Below, one piece after another: positions 46,185 through 55,540 of a stretch of 64,000 nucleotides of DNA (position 1 is its first letter; every line of letters begins with the position of its first letter). The stretch is from Actinoplanes cyaneus (GTDB taxonomy: Bacteria; Actinomycetota; Actinomycetes; Mycobacteriales; Micromonosporaceae): assembly GCF_016862095.1 (NCBI RefSeq), contig NZ_BOMH01000007.1:310001-374000 (forward strand), written 5' to 3'. The notes under the pieces were generated by a model. It was not told where the DNA came from, made no database searches, and saw only the letters and a list, made by a program, of their open reading frames with translations. The position numbers were made by a program, and so were the translations under genes.

Positions 46185-46762
46185 ACGCCGAAAAGGCCTC
46201 GCGGTTCGCCCCGCGCGCCGTGGCGGTGCTGGGCGCCACGGCGCTCGTCGCACTGGTGGTCGACCAGTGGGTGAAGCACCTCTCCACCGAGAATCTCGAC
46301 CCGAACGAGCCGAAGAGGATCCTCGGTGGCCTGATCTATCTCTCGCTGCTGCGCAACGGTGGAGCGGCGTTCAGCTTCGGCGAGGCGTACACCTGGGTCT
46401 TCCCGCTGATCACGCTGGTGGTGGTCGGCTGGATCGGCTGGATGGCGACGAGGCTGCGCTCGGTGCCGTGGGCGGTCGCGCTCGGGCTCGTGCTCGGCGG
46501 GGCGCTGGGGAACCTGATCGACCGGTTGTTCCGCGCCCCCGGCCCGTTCCAGGGGCACGTGGTCGACATGATCAGCGTCTTCGCGCCGAACGCGGAGAGG
46601 TTTCCGGTCTTCAACATCGCGGACAGTTGCCTGACGGTCGGCGTGTGCCTGGCCGTGTTGCTGGAGCTGACCGGGCGGCAGCGTGACGGCAGCCGCCTGA
46701 AGGGTAAGAGCCAGGCGACGGCGGAATCGGACACGACGACAGGTAAGGAGGAGACGGCATGA
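46181..46762 (+). CDS. lspA: Lipoprotein signal peptidase LspA, apparent CTG start
   Basis: A 193-residue membrane aspartyl protease that removes signal peptides from prolipoproteins. The catalytic pair is D129 in HVVDMISVF and D148 in [10 protein letters not shown], 19 residues apart as in characterised LspA; GNLIDRL is also conserved. No ATG or GTG is placed for a normal start: GGAGGA at 46169-46174 lies seven bases before CTG at 46181, and that CTG overlaps the previous stop as CTGA, replacing the usual ATGA. A TTG at 46157 would lie before this ribosome site and a later GTG would remove conserved residues, so CTG is favoured. Confidence 0.88.
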   Translation: MNAEKASRFAPRAVAVLGATALVALVVDQWVKHLSTENLDPNEPKRILGGLIYLSLLRNGGAAFSFGEAYTWVFPLITLVVVGWIGWMATRLRSVPWAVALGLVLGGALGNLIDRLFRAPGPFQGHVVDMISVFAPNAERFPVFNIADSCLTVGVCLAVLLELTGRQRDGSRLKGKSQATAESDTTTGKEETA

Positions 46763-47688
46763 GCGGCACCAGATCCCTTCCGGTTCCCGACGGTCTTGAC
46801 GGGATGCGGCTCGACCAGGCCGTCTCCCGGCTCTTCGGGCTCTCCCGGACGGCTGCGGCCACCCTCGTCGAGGACGGCAACGCGCTGGTCGACGGGATTC
46901 CCCGACCGAAATCGGACAAGGTCGCCGCGGGCTCGTGGCTCGAGGTGACCCTGCCGCCGCCGGTGACCGCGCCGGTGCTCGTCGCCGAGCCGGTGCACGG
47001 CATGTCCGTGATCTACAGCGACGACGACATCGTGGTGGTCGACAAGCCGGTCGGCGTGGCCGCGCACCCGAGCCCGGGCTGGACCGGCCCGACCGTGGTC
47101 AGCGGCCTGGCCGCGATGGGCCAGAACGTGGCGACCAGCGGCGCCGCCGAGCGGCAGGGCATCGTGCACCGCCTCGACGTCGGCACCACCGGGCTGATGG
47201 TGGTCGCCAAGTCCGAGATGGCGTACAGCGTGCTGAAGCGTGCTTTCAAGGAGCGCGAGGTGGAGAAGCGCTACCACGCGGTGGTGCAGGGCCACCTGGA
47301 CCCGCTGCGGGGCACGATCGACGCCCCGATCGACCGGCACCCGACGGCCGACTACAAGTTCGCGGTGATGTCCGACGGCAAGCCGAGCGTCACGCACTAC
47401 GACACGCTGGAGGCGTTCCGCTCCGCCAGCCTGATCGACGTGCGGCTGGAGACCGGGCGCACCCACCAGATCCGGGTGCACTTCTCGGCGCTGCGGCACC
47501 CGTGCGTGGGCGATCTCACCTATGGCGCGGATCCGACCCTCGCGGCCCGGCTGAAACTGGACCGTCAGTGGCTGCACGCCCGCGAACTGGCATTTCTTCA
47601 CCCCCGGACGCACGATGAGGTCCGGTTCGTCAGCGACTACCCTGCTGACCTGACATTCGCGCTGGACGTCCTTCAGGACGCCGGCTGA
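46759..47688 (+). CDS. rluD: RluD/RluA family pseudouridine synthase
   Basis: A 309-residue protein with an N-terminal S4 RNA-binding domain ([18 protein letters not shown]) and a pseudouridine synthase domain. The catalytic Asp is D140 in [17 protein letters not shown], followed by the conserved RTHQIRVH and PCVGDLTYG. Such enzymes modify uridines of 23S rRNA; position 1911/1915/1917 specificity of RluD is likely from similarity and the common lspA-rluD pairing, but not proven. The ATG overlaps the lspA stop. Confidence 0.92.
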   Translation: MSGTRSLPVPDGLDGMRLDQAVSRLFGLSRTAAATLVEDGNALVDGIPRPKSDKVAAGSWLEVTLPPPVTAPVLVAEPVHGMSVIYSDDDIVVVDKPVGVAAHPSPGWTGPTVVSGLAAMGQNVATSGAAERQGIVHRLDVGTTGLMVVAKSEMAYSVLKRAFKEREVEKRYHAVVQGHLDPLRGTIDAPIDRHPTADYKFAVMSDGKPSVTHYDTLEAFRSASLIDVRLETGRTHQIRVHFSALRHPCVGDLTYGADPTLAARLKLDRQWLHARELAFLHPRTHDEVRFVSDYPADLTFALDVLQDAG

Positions 47689-47710
47689 CCTGCTGACGGG
47701 GAGATGGCGT

Positions 47711-48721
47711 GTGACACGCGCGCATCGTCTGCGAGCGGTCCTCGTCAGGTTCGGGGACGGCTCGCTCCGCTTGCAGTTGATGACCGCGGTGGCGCTGGCG
47801 GCCACCGCGACGCTGGTGGTCGCCGTCGTGCTCGCCGGCAGCCCGGGCGGCTCCGACGACACCGACCCGGGCGACGTCGTGCGGGTCGGTGTCGTCGAGG
47901 GCCAGACCGTCGGTGGTTACGTGGACTCGGCGCGCCGCGAGCTGGACATGCTCAGCGACCCGTCCGGCCCGGTGGCCGGGGACACCTGGGCGCTGGTCAG
48001 CCTCGAGCGGTACACGGCGCCGGCACAGCTGCCGGTGATCCTCGAGGACGCGGCGGTGGCTCAGGTCTACGCCCGGGTGCCGCTGCCGGATGCGCGCACC
48101 CAGGTGTCGCTCATCCCGGTCTACTCGATGCCCGGGGACGTGACCGCCGGGATGCTCGACGCCGCGCTGGTCCGCGATCAGGAGCAGGCCGACTACTCCC
48201 GGCTGGAACGGTCGCTGACCGGCCAGGGTCAGCGCGAACAGCGACTCCGCCTGACGTATGCGAATGCCGCCCGGACGGCGGCGCGTGAGGCCGCGGCGTA
48301 CCGGGAAGGCTGCTCCTGTGTCTTCGCGGCCGTGATCCGCGCGGCTCCGGCGACCCTGGACGACATCGCGTCCCGCCCCGGGGTCCGGGCTGTCGACCCG
48401 GCCCCGGAGGTGCGCAGCCTGGACCGGACCGAGTTCCGCCCGCCGCTGCCGGAGGAGAGCGGCACGGTGTCCGCGGAGCCGTCGGTGACGCCCGTGCCGA
48501 CCGCCGTTCCGGGCGTTGCCACCGCCCCGCCGTCACGGTTACCGTCGTCGATCGGGAGCGCTGTGACTTCTGCCTCACCGACCGGCGGGGTCTCGGCGCC
48601 GCCTTCCTCCGCCGGCCCGGCGCCGGCCCCGGTTGACGTACCCTCGGAGGCGGAGATGGGCACAGCTCACGCCACCTCCGCCGCGTCCTCCGCGGCATCC
48701 GCCGCTGAACCGGAACGTTAG
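47711..48721 (+). CDS. Membrane-anchored protein of unknown function
   Basis: A 336-residue protein with a basic N-terminus and one membrane helix (about residues 22-42), so most of it is predicted outside the cell. A globular part (about residues 50-245) includes ERYTAPAQLPVILEDAAVA, a C-S-C motif in YREGCSCVFAAVI and ASRPGVRAVDPAPEVRSLD. The C-terminal 90 residues are Pro/Ser/Ala/Thr rich. I do not recognise the family. It follows rluD by 22 bases with a GTG start and probably ends that operon, because a hairpin overlaps its stop codon. Confidence 0.7.
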   Translation: MTRAHRLRAVLVRFGDGSLRLQLMTAVALAATATLVVAVVLAGSPGGSDDTDPGDVVRVGVVEGQTVGGYVDSARRELDMLSDPSGPVAGDTWALVSLERYTAPAQLPVILEDAAVAQVYARVPLPDARTQVSLIPVYSMPGDVTAGMLDAALVRDQEQADYSRLERSLTGQGQREQRLRLTYANAARTAAREAAAYREGCSCVFAAVIRAAPATLDDIASRPGVRAVDPAPEVRSLDRTEFRPPLPEESGTVSAEPSVTPVPTAVPGVATAPPSRLPSSIGSAVTSASPTGGVSAPPSSAGPAPAPVDVPSEAEMGTAHATSAASSAASAAEPER

Positions 48722-48745
48722 TTTTTCCGTCTGAAGAAACGTTCG
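48714..48745 (+). terminator. Hairpin overlapping the stop of the preceding gene
   Basis: GAACGTT and AACGTTC frame GTTTTTC and GAAGAAAC-like inner arms, giving a long imperfect hairpin that begins within the last codons. The T run lies in the loop side, so intrinsic termination is possible but not certain. Confidence 0.45.
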
Positions 48746-48904
48746 GGTGGATGCACGTGCACGACCGGCGTGCCGCCATGTGATCAAGAACGACAGGGGG
48801 ATGGGCACTCGGTCGGTGGCCCGCATAGGGTCTCGTCCGTAGCCTGTCTTGGCGAGAACCCCTCGCCGGAGCACGACGTCGGGTAGGCGCAGAAGGGACA
48901 AGCC

Positions 48905-50458
48905 GTGGACGGGACCGAGACCGGCTGGGGCCGGCCTGCGGAACCAGCCCCGCGCTGGCGGGCTCTGCTGGACCGTGCCCGGCATGGTCACCGTGCCGAG
49001 GAGCCCGCCGAGGAGCCGAAGGCGGACCCGGCCGCGGTTCCGCAGCAGTGGGGCCAGCAGGCGCCGCCCACCCGGGGGACCGCCCGCCCGGCCGGCCCGC
49101 CGGAGAGCCGGGGCTTCGACGCCCAGCGCCCGGACGCCCGCCCGCCGGCCGCCGAGCCGCAGCGCGCGATGCCGCAGCGCCCGATCAACCCGCTGGACCC
49201 GCGCTGGCAGGCCCGCCCCGAGCAGGCGCAGCAGCCGAGCAGCTTCTTCGATCCGGCTCCGCGCTCCCCGCAGCCGCCGGCCGCGCCGCCACCGCAGCCG
49301 CCGTCGCAGCTGCCGCAGCGCGGCGCCTACCCGCCGGCCCCCAGCTATCCGCCGTCGGCCCCGCAGCCGAACGGCTATCCGCAGCCCAACGGTTACCCGC
49401 AGCCCAGCGGCTATCCCCAGCAGCCGGCCTACCCGCAGGCGTATGCGCCGTCCGCGCCCCCGGCGGCCCCGCCGGTCGCGCCGCGACCGGTGTCGCCGCC
49501 CGCGCCGGTGGCCCAGCCGATCCCGGTCGCGCCGGGCGTCGCGCCCCGGCTGGACCCGCCCCGCCTGGACCCGCCCCGGCTGGACCCGCCCCGGATGGAC
49601 CCGGCCTCCTCCGGCGCCCGGATCGAGTGGCGGCAGTCGCGCGCCGACGACGGCACCGAGCGCGCCGTCGCGGTGATGCGCCGCAAGCTCGGCCAGCCCC
49701 GGGTCCTGGCCTTCGCCAACCCCAAGGGCGGCGTGCACAAGACCACCGCGACGGTGCTGGCCGCGGCCACCATCGGCAGTGTCCGCGGCCGCGGCGTGCT
49801 CGCCTGGGACGACAACGAGCTGCGCGGCACGCTGGGCCTGCGGGCCGGCAGCGCCCGCCACGCGCGGACGATCAAGCACCTGCTCGCCGACCTGATGCGG
49901 ATCGAAGCGCTGCACGGCGACGCGCTGCTGCAGGAGCTCGACGCGTACCTGCGGCACGCCTCCGACGGCTCCTACGACGTGCTGGCCGGCGAGGAGAACC
50001 CGCGCTTCGCCCAGCGGCTGGACCAGGCCACCGTGCGCCGCGTGACGGACCTGCTGCGGCGCACCCACGACGTGATCTGCGTGGACACCGGCAACAACGT
50101 GGAGAGCGTCAACTGGCAGACGGTGATGCGCTCGGCCGACCAGTTGGTGATCACCACGGTCCCCCGGGAGGACGCCGCCTTCACCGCGGACTGGATGCTC
50201 GACGTTCTCGAGGAGAGCGGGATGGGCGACATGGTGGCGAACGCCGTGACGTTGATCTCCTGCCCGTCGCCGGGCACGCTGCCGCTCCTCGAGGACTTCA
50301 AGAAGCACTTCGCGACGCGGACCCGCGCGGTCGCCGTGGTGCCCTACGACCCGGCCCTGGAGGTCGGCTCGTCGATCGAGTACGGGGATCTTCAGCCGGA
50401 GACCCGGCAGGCATGGTTGCGGGCCGCGTCGACGATGTTGGAGCCCTTCGCCGAGTAG
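48905..50458 (+). CDS. ParA/MinD-like ATPase with Pro-rich N-terminus
   Basis: A 517-residue protein. Residues 1 to about 235 are Pro/Gln/Ala rich with short repeats (NGYPQPNGYPQPSGYPQ and RLDPPRLDPP), probably disordered. The C-terminal part is a SIMIBI ATPase like ParA/MinD. Its deviant Walker A is NPKGGVHKTTATV (K274, H278, K279), where the usual glycine before the second Lys is His. ICVDTGNNVESVNW is the Walker B-type region. Such proteins position other complexes, and Pro-rich relatives occur with type VII secretion, but no partner gene is adjacent. The GTG follows AGAAGGGA. Confidence 0.78.
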   Translation: MDGTETGWGRPAEPAPRWRALLDRARHGHRAEEPAEEPKADPAAVPQQWGQQAPPTRGTARPAGPPESRGFDAQRPDARPPAAEPQRAMPQRPINPLDPRWQARPEQAQQPSSFFDPAPRSPQPPAAPPPQPPSQLPQRGAYPPAPSYPPSAPQPNGYPQPNGYPQPSGYPQQPAYPQAYAPSAPPAAPPVAPRPVSPPAPVAQPIPVAPGVAPRLDPPRLDPPRLDPPRMDPASSGARIEWRQSRADDGTERAVAVMRRKLGQPRVLAFANPKGGVHKTTATVLAAATIGSVRGRGVLAWDDNELRGTLGLRAGSARHARTIKHLLADLMRIEALHGDALLQELDAYLRHASDGSYDVLAGEENPRFAQRLDQATVRRVTDLLRRTHDVICVDTGNNVESVNWQTVMRSADQLVITTVPREDAAFTADWMLDVLEESGMGDMVANAVTLISCPSPGTLPLLEDFKKHFATRTRAVAVVPYDPALEVGSSIEYGDLQPETRQAWLRAASTMLEPFAE

Positions 50459-50497
50459 TAGGCTTCCGGGGCGCTGCCAGACAAGAGGGGGTCCCGG

Positions 50498-53400
50498 GTG
50501 TCCGACTCGTTCGTGCATCTGCACGTTCACACCGAGTATTCGATGCTCGACGGAGCGGCCCGGGTCAAAGAGTTGATCGGCGAGGCGAAACGGCTCGGCA
50601 TGCCGGCCGCCGCGATCACCGACCACGGCAACATGCACGGCGCGTACGAGATGTACAAGCAGTCCAAGGACGCCGGCATCACCCCGCTGATCGGTGTCGA
50701 GGCGTATGTCGCCCCCGACTCCCGGCTGAACAAGACCAGGATCAAGTGGGGCCGCCCGGAGCAGAAGGGCGACGACGTCTCCGGTAACGGCGCGTACACC
50801 CACATGACCATGTGGGCCCGCAACGCCGTCGGCCTGAAGAACCTGTTCCGGCTGAACTCGCGCGCCTCGATCGAGGGTCAGCTCGGCAAGTACCCGCGGA
50901 TGGACTTCGACATCATCGCGGAGCACGCCGAGGGCATCATGGGCACCACCGGCTGCCCGTCCGGCGCGGTGCAGACCCGGCTGCGGCTGGGCCAGTTCGA
51001 CGAGGCGCTCAAGTCCGCCGCGAGGTATCAGGAAGCGCTCGGCCCGGAGAACTACTTCCTCGAGATCATGGACCACGGTCTGGACATCGAGAAGAGGGTC
51101 CGCGATGGCCTGCTGGAGATCGGCCGGAAGCTGAACATCCCGCCGCTGGTCACCAACGACTCCCACTACACGTACGAGGAGCAGTCCGCCGCGCACGACG
51201 TGCTGCTGTGCGTGCAGACTGGCAGCAACATCGCCGACCCGAACAGGTTCCGCTTCGACGGCAACGGCTACTTCGTGAAGTCGGCCGACCAGATGCGCGC
51301 CGTCGACTCGTCCGAGGCGTGGCAGGAGGGCTGCCGGAACACCCTGCTGGTGGCCTCGCGGGTGGACATCGACGGCATGTTCACCTTCAAGAACCTGATG
51401 CCCCGCTTCCCCATCCCGGACGGCTTCTCCGAGGAGGAGTACTTCCGGCACGTCGCCTTCGAGGGCCTGCGCAAGCGCTTCCCGGACGGCATCCCGGAGA
51501 GGCACGTCCAGCAGGCAGAGTACGAGCTGGGCGTGATCATCCAGATGGGCTTCCCGGCGTACTTCCTCGTCGTGGCGGACTTCATCCAGTGGGCGAAGGA
51601 CAACGGCATCGCGGTCGGCCCGGGGCGTGGCTCAGCGGCCGGTTCGCTCATCGCGTATGCGATGGCCATCACCGACCTCGATCCCATCCAGCACGGTCTG
51701 ATCTTCGAGCGGTTCCTCAACCCCGAGCGCGTCTCGATGCCGGATGTCGACATCGACTTCGACGAGCGCCGGCGCGGTGAGGTCATCCGCTACGTGACCG
51801 AGCGGTGGGGTGACGACAAGGTCGCCCAGATCGCGACGTTCGGCACGATCAAGGCGAAGGCCGCGATCAAGGACTCGGCCCGCGTGCTGGGTTACCCGTT
51901 CGCGGTCGGCGACAAGATCACCAAGGCCATGCCGCCGGACGTCATGGGCAAGGGCATCACCCTCGGTGGCATCTTCAACAAGGACGACAAGCGGTACAAC
52001 GAGGCCGGCGAGATCCGCTCGCTCTACGAGACCGATCCGGACGTCAAGAAGGTCATCGACACCGCCCGCGGCATCGAGGGCCTGATCCGGCAGACCGGGG
52101 TCCACGCCGCCGGCGTCATCATGTCCGCCGAGCCGATCATCGACCACATCCCGCTGATGCGGCGAGCCAGCGACGGCGTCATCATCACGCAGTTCGACTA
52201 CCCCACCTGTGAGGGTCTCGGCCTGCTGAAGATGGACTTCCTGGGCCTGCGGAACCTGACGATCATCGACGACGCGAACAAGAACATCGAGCTCAACCAC
52301 GGCGCCCCGCTGGACCTGCTGGCCCTGCCGCTGGACGACAAGCCGGCCTACGAGCTGCTGGCCCGCGGTGACACGCTGGGCGTCTTCCAGCTCGACGGCG
52401 GCCCGATGCGCTCGCTGCTGCGCCTGATGAAGCCGGACAACTTCGAGGACATCTCGGCCGTCCTGGCGCTGTACCGTCCGGGCCCGATGGGCGTCGACTC
52501 GCACACCAACTACGCGCTGCGCAAGAACAAGCTGCAGGAGATCACGCCGATCCACCCGGAGCTGGAGGAGCCGCTGCGGGAGATCCTCGAGCCGACGTAC
52601 GGCCTGATCGTCTACCAGGAGCAGGTGCAGCGCGCCGCGCAGATCCTCGCCGGTTACTCGCTCGGCCAGGCCGACCTGCTGCGCCGCGCGATGGGCAAGA
52701 AGAAGAAGGAGATCCTCGACAAGGAGTTCATCCCGTTCCGCGACGGCTGCCGCGAGCACGGGTACTCCGACGAGGCGATCCAGGCCGTGTGGGACGTGCT
52801 GGTCCCCTTCGCGGGGTATGCGTTCAACAAGGCGCACTCCGCGGCGTACGGGCTGGTGTCCTACTGGACGGCGTACCTGAAGGCGCACTACCCCGCGGAG
52901 TACATGGCCGGTCTGCTGACCAGTGTCGGCGACGACAAGGACAAGATGGCCGTCTACCTGGCCGAGTGCCGCCGGATGGGTATCCAGGTGCTCCCGCCGG
53001 ACGTGAACCAGTCGGCCGGCCCGTTCACCCCGGTCGGCAAGGACATCCGGTTCGGCCTGGGCGCGGTCCGCAACGTCGGCGGCAACGTGGTGGAGGCGAT
53101 CGCCCGCTGCCGCAAGGAGAAGGGTGAGTACACCGACTTCTACGACTTCCTGTCGAAGGTGGACGCGGTGGCCTGCAACAAGCGGACCATCGAGTCGCTG
53201 ATCAAGGCCGGCGCGTTCGACTCGATGGGGCACAGCCGCAAGGGGCTGCTCGCCGTGCACGCCGAGGCCATCGACGCGTACGCGGGGGTCAAGCGCAACG
53301 AGGCGGCCGGCCAGTTCGACCTGTTCGGCGCGTTCGGTGACACCGCGGGCGGCTCCTCCGCCACGGTGGCGATGCCCACCATCCCGGACAGCGAGTGGGA

Positions 53401-54031
53401 CAAGCGCGACAAGCTCACCTTCGAGCGGGAGATGCTCGGCCTCTACGTCTCCGACCATCCGCTGGCCGGCCTGGAGCAGGTGCTGCAGAGCAACGCGGAC
53501 ATCAGCATCGCCGCGCTCAACGAGGAGGGCTCGGTCCAGGACGGGCAGATCGTCACGATCGCCGGCATCCTCACCGGGGTCCAGCGCCGGATCACCAAGC
53601 AGGGCCGGGCGTGGGCGTCGGCGACGGTCGAGGACCTCGCCGGTGGCGTCGAGACGCTGTTCTTCCCGAACACCTACGAGGTGATCGGGCAGTACATCGC
53701 CGAGGACGCGATCGTCGTGGTCAAGGGCCGGGTCGACAGGCGTGACGACACCCCGCGGATCATGGCGATGGACATGTCCATCCCCGATGTCTCGCACAAC
53801 CCGGACAGCAAGCCGGTGGTCCTGACCATGCCGATCACCCGGGTCACCCCGCCGCTGGTCGACGAGCTCAAGGACATCCTCTCCGGCCACCCGGGCGACA
53901 CCGAGGTGCACGTCCACCTGCAGAACGGCAAGCGGACCACTGTCGTCCGGCTGGTCGCGGCGCGGGTGGCGGCCACCCCCGCGCTGCGCGCCGACCTCAA
54001 GATGATCCTCGGTCCGGCGGCTGTCGCCTGA
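50498..54031 (+). CDS. dnaE: DNA polymerase III alpha subunit, DnaE1
   Basis: The 1177-residue replicative polymerase. The PHP domain begins at once (FVHLHVHTEYSMLDGA, H7/H9/H11), the catalytic acidic motif is PDVDIDFDERRRGEV (D416, D418), the fingers contain QTGVHAAGVIMSAEPI, and an OB fold (VTIAGILTGVQRRITKQG) and C-terminal domain follow. Length and N-terminus distinguish it from DnaE2 at 3423. A GTG start follows AGAGGGGG. It replicates the chromosome as part of the holoenzyme. Confidence 0.97.
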   Translation: MSDSFVHLHVHTEYSMLDGAARVKELIGEAKRLGMPAAAITDHGNMHGAYEMYKQSKDAGITPLIGVEAYVAPDSRLNKTRIKWGRPEQKGDDVSGNGAYTHMTMWARNAVGLKNLFRLNSRASIEGQLGKYPRMDFDIIAEHAEGIMGTTGCPSGAVQTRLRLGQFDEALKSAARYQEALGPENYFLEIMDHGLDIEKRVRDGLLEIGRKLNIPPLVTNDSHYTYEEQSAAHDVLLCVQTGSNIADPNRFRFDGNGYFVKSADQMRAVDSSEAWQEGCRNTLLVASRVDIDGMFTFKNLMPRFPIPDGFSEEEYFRHVAFEGLRKRFPDGIPERHVQQAEYELGVIIQMGFPAYFLVVADFIQWAKDNGIAVGPGRGSAAGSLIAYAMAITDLDPIQHGLIFERFLNPERVSMPDVDIDFDERRRGEVIRYVTERWGDDKVAQIATFGTIKAKAAIKDSARVLGYPFAVGDKITKAMPPDVMGKGITLGGIFNKDDKRYNEAGEIRSLYETDPDVKKVIDTARGIEGLIRQTGVHAAGVIMSAEPIIDHIPLMRRASDGVIITQFDYPTCEGLGLLKMDFLGLRNLTIIDDANKNIELNHGAPLDLLALPLDDKPAYELLARGDTLGVFQLDGGPMRSLLRLMKPDNFEDISAVLALYRPGPMGVDSHTNYALRKNKLQEITPIHPELEEPLREILEPTYGLIVYQEQVQRAAQILAGYSLGQADLLRRAMGKKKKEILDKEFIPFRDGCREHGYSDEAIQAVWDVLVPFAGYAFNKAHSAAYGLVSYWTAYLKAHYPAEYMAGLLTSVGDDKDKMAVYLAECRRMGIQVLPPDVNQSAGPFTPVGKDIRFGLGAVRNVGGNVVEAIARCRKEKGEYTDFYDFLSKVDAVACNKRTIESLIKAGAFDSMGHSRKGLLAVHAEAIDAYAGVKRNEAAGQFDLFGAFGDTAGGSSATVAMPTIPDSEWDKRDKLTFEREMLGLYVSDHPLAGLEQVLQSNADISIAALNEEGSVQDGQIVTIAGILTGVQRRITKQGRAWASATVEDLAGGVETLFFPNTYEVIGQYIAEDAIVVVKGRVDRRDDTPRIMAMDMSIPDVSHNPDSKPVVLTMPITRVTPPLVDELKDILSGHPGDTEVHVHLQNGKRTTVVRLVAARVAATPALRADLKMILGPAAVA

Positions 54032-54061
54032 CCCGCGGGCCGGATCTGGAAGGATCAGAGG

Positions 54062-54808
54062 GTGCAACCTGAGGAGCCCGTGACACCGCCACCGGTGGTT
54101 TTCGACAAGCCGGCGGTCGGTCCGTCGTGGTGGCGGCTCCAGCAGGGCAGCCGCCGCCCCTGGCGGCGGACGCTCGCCGTCGGCTTCGGCACCGCCGCGG
54201 TGATCACCGTGCTCGGCGCCCCGCTCGGCCTGCTCTGGCATCAGCTCGCGCCGACCGTGCCGGTGATCGACGCGGGCGCCGGCGGGATCGTGATCAACGA
54301 CCCGTCCCCCGAGCAGTACATTGCCGCCGACGGCTGGCTGACCCTGCTCGGCATCGGTTTCGGGCTGCTCGTGGCACTGGCCTCGTGGCTGATCCTGCGC
54401 CGCGACCGGGGGCCGGCGCTGCTGCTGGGCGTGGTCGCCGGGGCCGGCATCGCGGTGAAATGGGTGGCCGTCCCGCTCGGCGAGCTGATCGGCAAGGACG
54501 CGTACGAGCAGTGGCGTCAGTCCGCGACCCAGGGCGCGACCTATCTGGCGCCGCCGGCCCTGCACTCGCTGGGCCCGGAACTCGTCCCGGCGTTCGTCGC
54601 GGCGATCGTGCTCACCCTGCTCGCCGGGTGGTCCAACGACCCGGATCTGGACCAGCCGGGCGCCCAGCCCGGTTACGGGCCCAACCACGGGCAGTACGAC
54701 GAGTCGCTGTCGGCGCCGCCGTTCAGTTCGGACTGGCCGGACGCGCCAGGTCCGACAGCGGCACCGGCACCGCCCGCACCCGGGCCAGCAGACCAGCCTC
54801 GCGGTTGA
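54062..54808 (+). CDS. Polytopic membrane protein, possibly DUF2567
   Basis: A 248-residue protein with about four membrane helices (about residues 39-60, 96-112, 118-140 and 175-195) and a Pro-rich C-terminal tail. It resembles in layout the DUF2567 membrane proteins of actinobacteria, but that is uncertain. It starts with GTG 31 bases after dnaE. Its last 86 bases overlap the end of the convergent LON-domain gene, so the low-complexity tail (TAAPAPPAPGPADQPRG) is encoded opposite a conserved gene and is likely less constrained. Confidence 0.65.
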   Translation: MQPEEPVTPPPVVFDKPAVGPSWWRLQQGSRRPWRRTLAVGFGTAAVITVLGAPLGLLWHQLAPTVPVIDAGAGGIVINDPSPEQYIAADGWLTLLGIGFGLLVALASWLILRRDRGPALLLGVVAGAGIAVKWVAVPLGELIGKDAYEQWRQSATQGATYLAPPALHSLGPELVPAFVAAIVLTLLAGWSNDPDLDQPGAQPGYGPNHGQYDESLSAPPFSSDWPDAPGPTAAPAPPAPGPADQPRG

Positions 54809-55430
54809 GCAGCCGCAGCTCGGCGCGCAGCCGGGCCACGGTGTCCTCCGCGGCCAGCAGCGCGTGCCGCTCCTCCAGGGTGAGCTGGGCGGTCGCGGCG
54901 ACCAGGTGGGAGAGCACTGTCGCGTCGTCCGGCATCTGGTCCAGGATGTCCGCGCCCGGCCGGAGCAGCTGCAGGTAGGTCTGGAAGGCGGCCAGCACCC
55001 GCGGCTTGAGCAGCTCGGCGATCCCGTCCGGCGGCTCCTCGTCGGGCAGCCACTCGACGCCGGCGGTCAGATAGGGCTCCTCGCCCTGGGCGACGTCGAG
55101 GATCCGGAACCGGCGGCGGCCGACGGTCATCACGTCGAACCGCCCGTCCGGCAGCTCGGTGACGTGCCGCAGCTCGGCGGTGCAGCCCACCTCGAACAGC
55201 TCGGCGGCGCCGACCGGGTCGGGCGGCGGGACCGGGCCGTCGCCCGGATCGGGAGCCACCTCGGTGCCGCGCCGGAGGGTGACCACGCCGAACTCGGCCG
55301 GTGGCTCGGCCGGACGGGTCTGCAACTCCCGCACGAGGACGCGATAACGCTCCTCGAAGATGTGCAGGGGCAGCACCAGACCGGGGAAGAGCACCGTGCT
55401 CAGCGGGAAGACCGGCAGCCGATCGCTCAC
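54723..55430 (-). CDS. LON substrate-binding domain protein
   Basis: A 235-residue protein consisting of the Lon N-terminal (PUA-like) domain without the ATPase or protease: MSDRLPVFPLSTVLFPG, LPLHIFEERYRVLV, FGVVTLRRG, GCTAELRHVTELPDGRFDV and a helical C-terminus. Stand-alone LON-domain proteins are common next to hisD in actinobacteria; their role, perhaps substrate recognition, is not established. It is divergent from hisD with 109 bases between and converges on the membrane-protein gene with an 86-base overlap. Confidence 0.9.
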   Translation of the reverse strand: MSDRLPVFPLSTVLFPGLVLPLHIFEERYRVLVRELQTRPAEPPAEFGVVTLRRGTEVAPDPGDGPVPPPDPVGAAELFEVGCTAELRHVTELPDGRFDVMTVGRRRFRILDVAQGEEPYLTAGVEWLPDEEPPDGIAELLKPRVLAAFQTYLQLLRPGADILDQMPDDATVLSHLVAATAQLTLEERHALLAAEDTVARLRAELRLLNREAGLLARVRAVPVPLSDLARPASPN

Positions 55431-55526
55431 GCGTTCAGCCTAACGGTCCGCTGACCTTGGTCAACCCGGCGTGTCTCAACGCCTGGGCCGGGCGATCGTG
55501 GTCGCGGGCCCGGCGGAGGATCCGCC

Positions 55527-55540
55527 TAGACTGTTCCCCG
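55527..55540 (+). promoter_or_regulatory. hisD: Candidate -10 box, leaderless hisD mRNA
   Basis: TAGACT at 55527-55532 lies seven bases before the GTG of hisD, and there is no ribosome site, so the his operon mRNA probably begins at the start codon. Confidence 0.5.
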
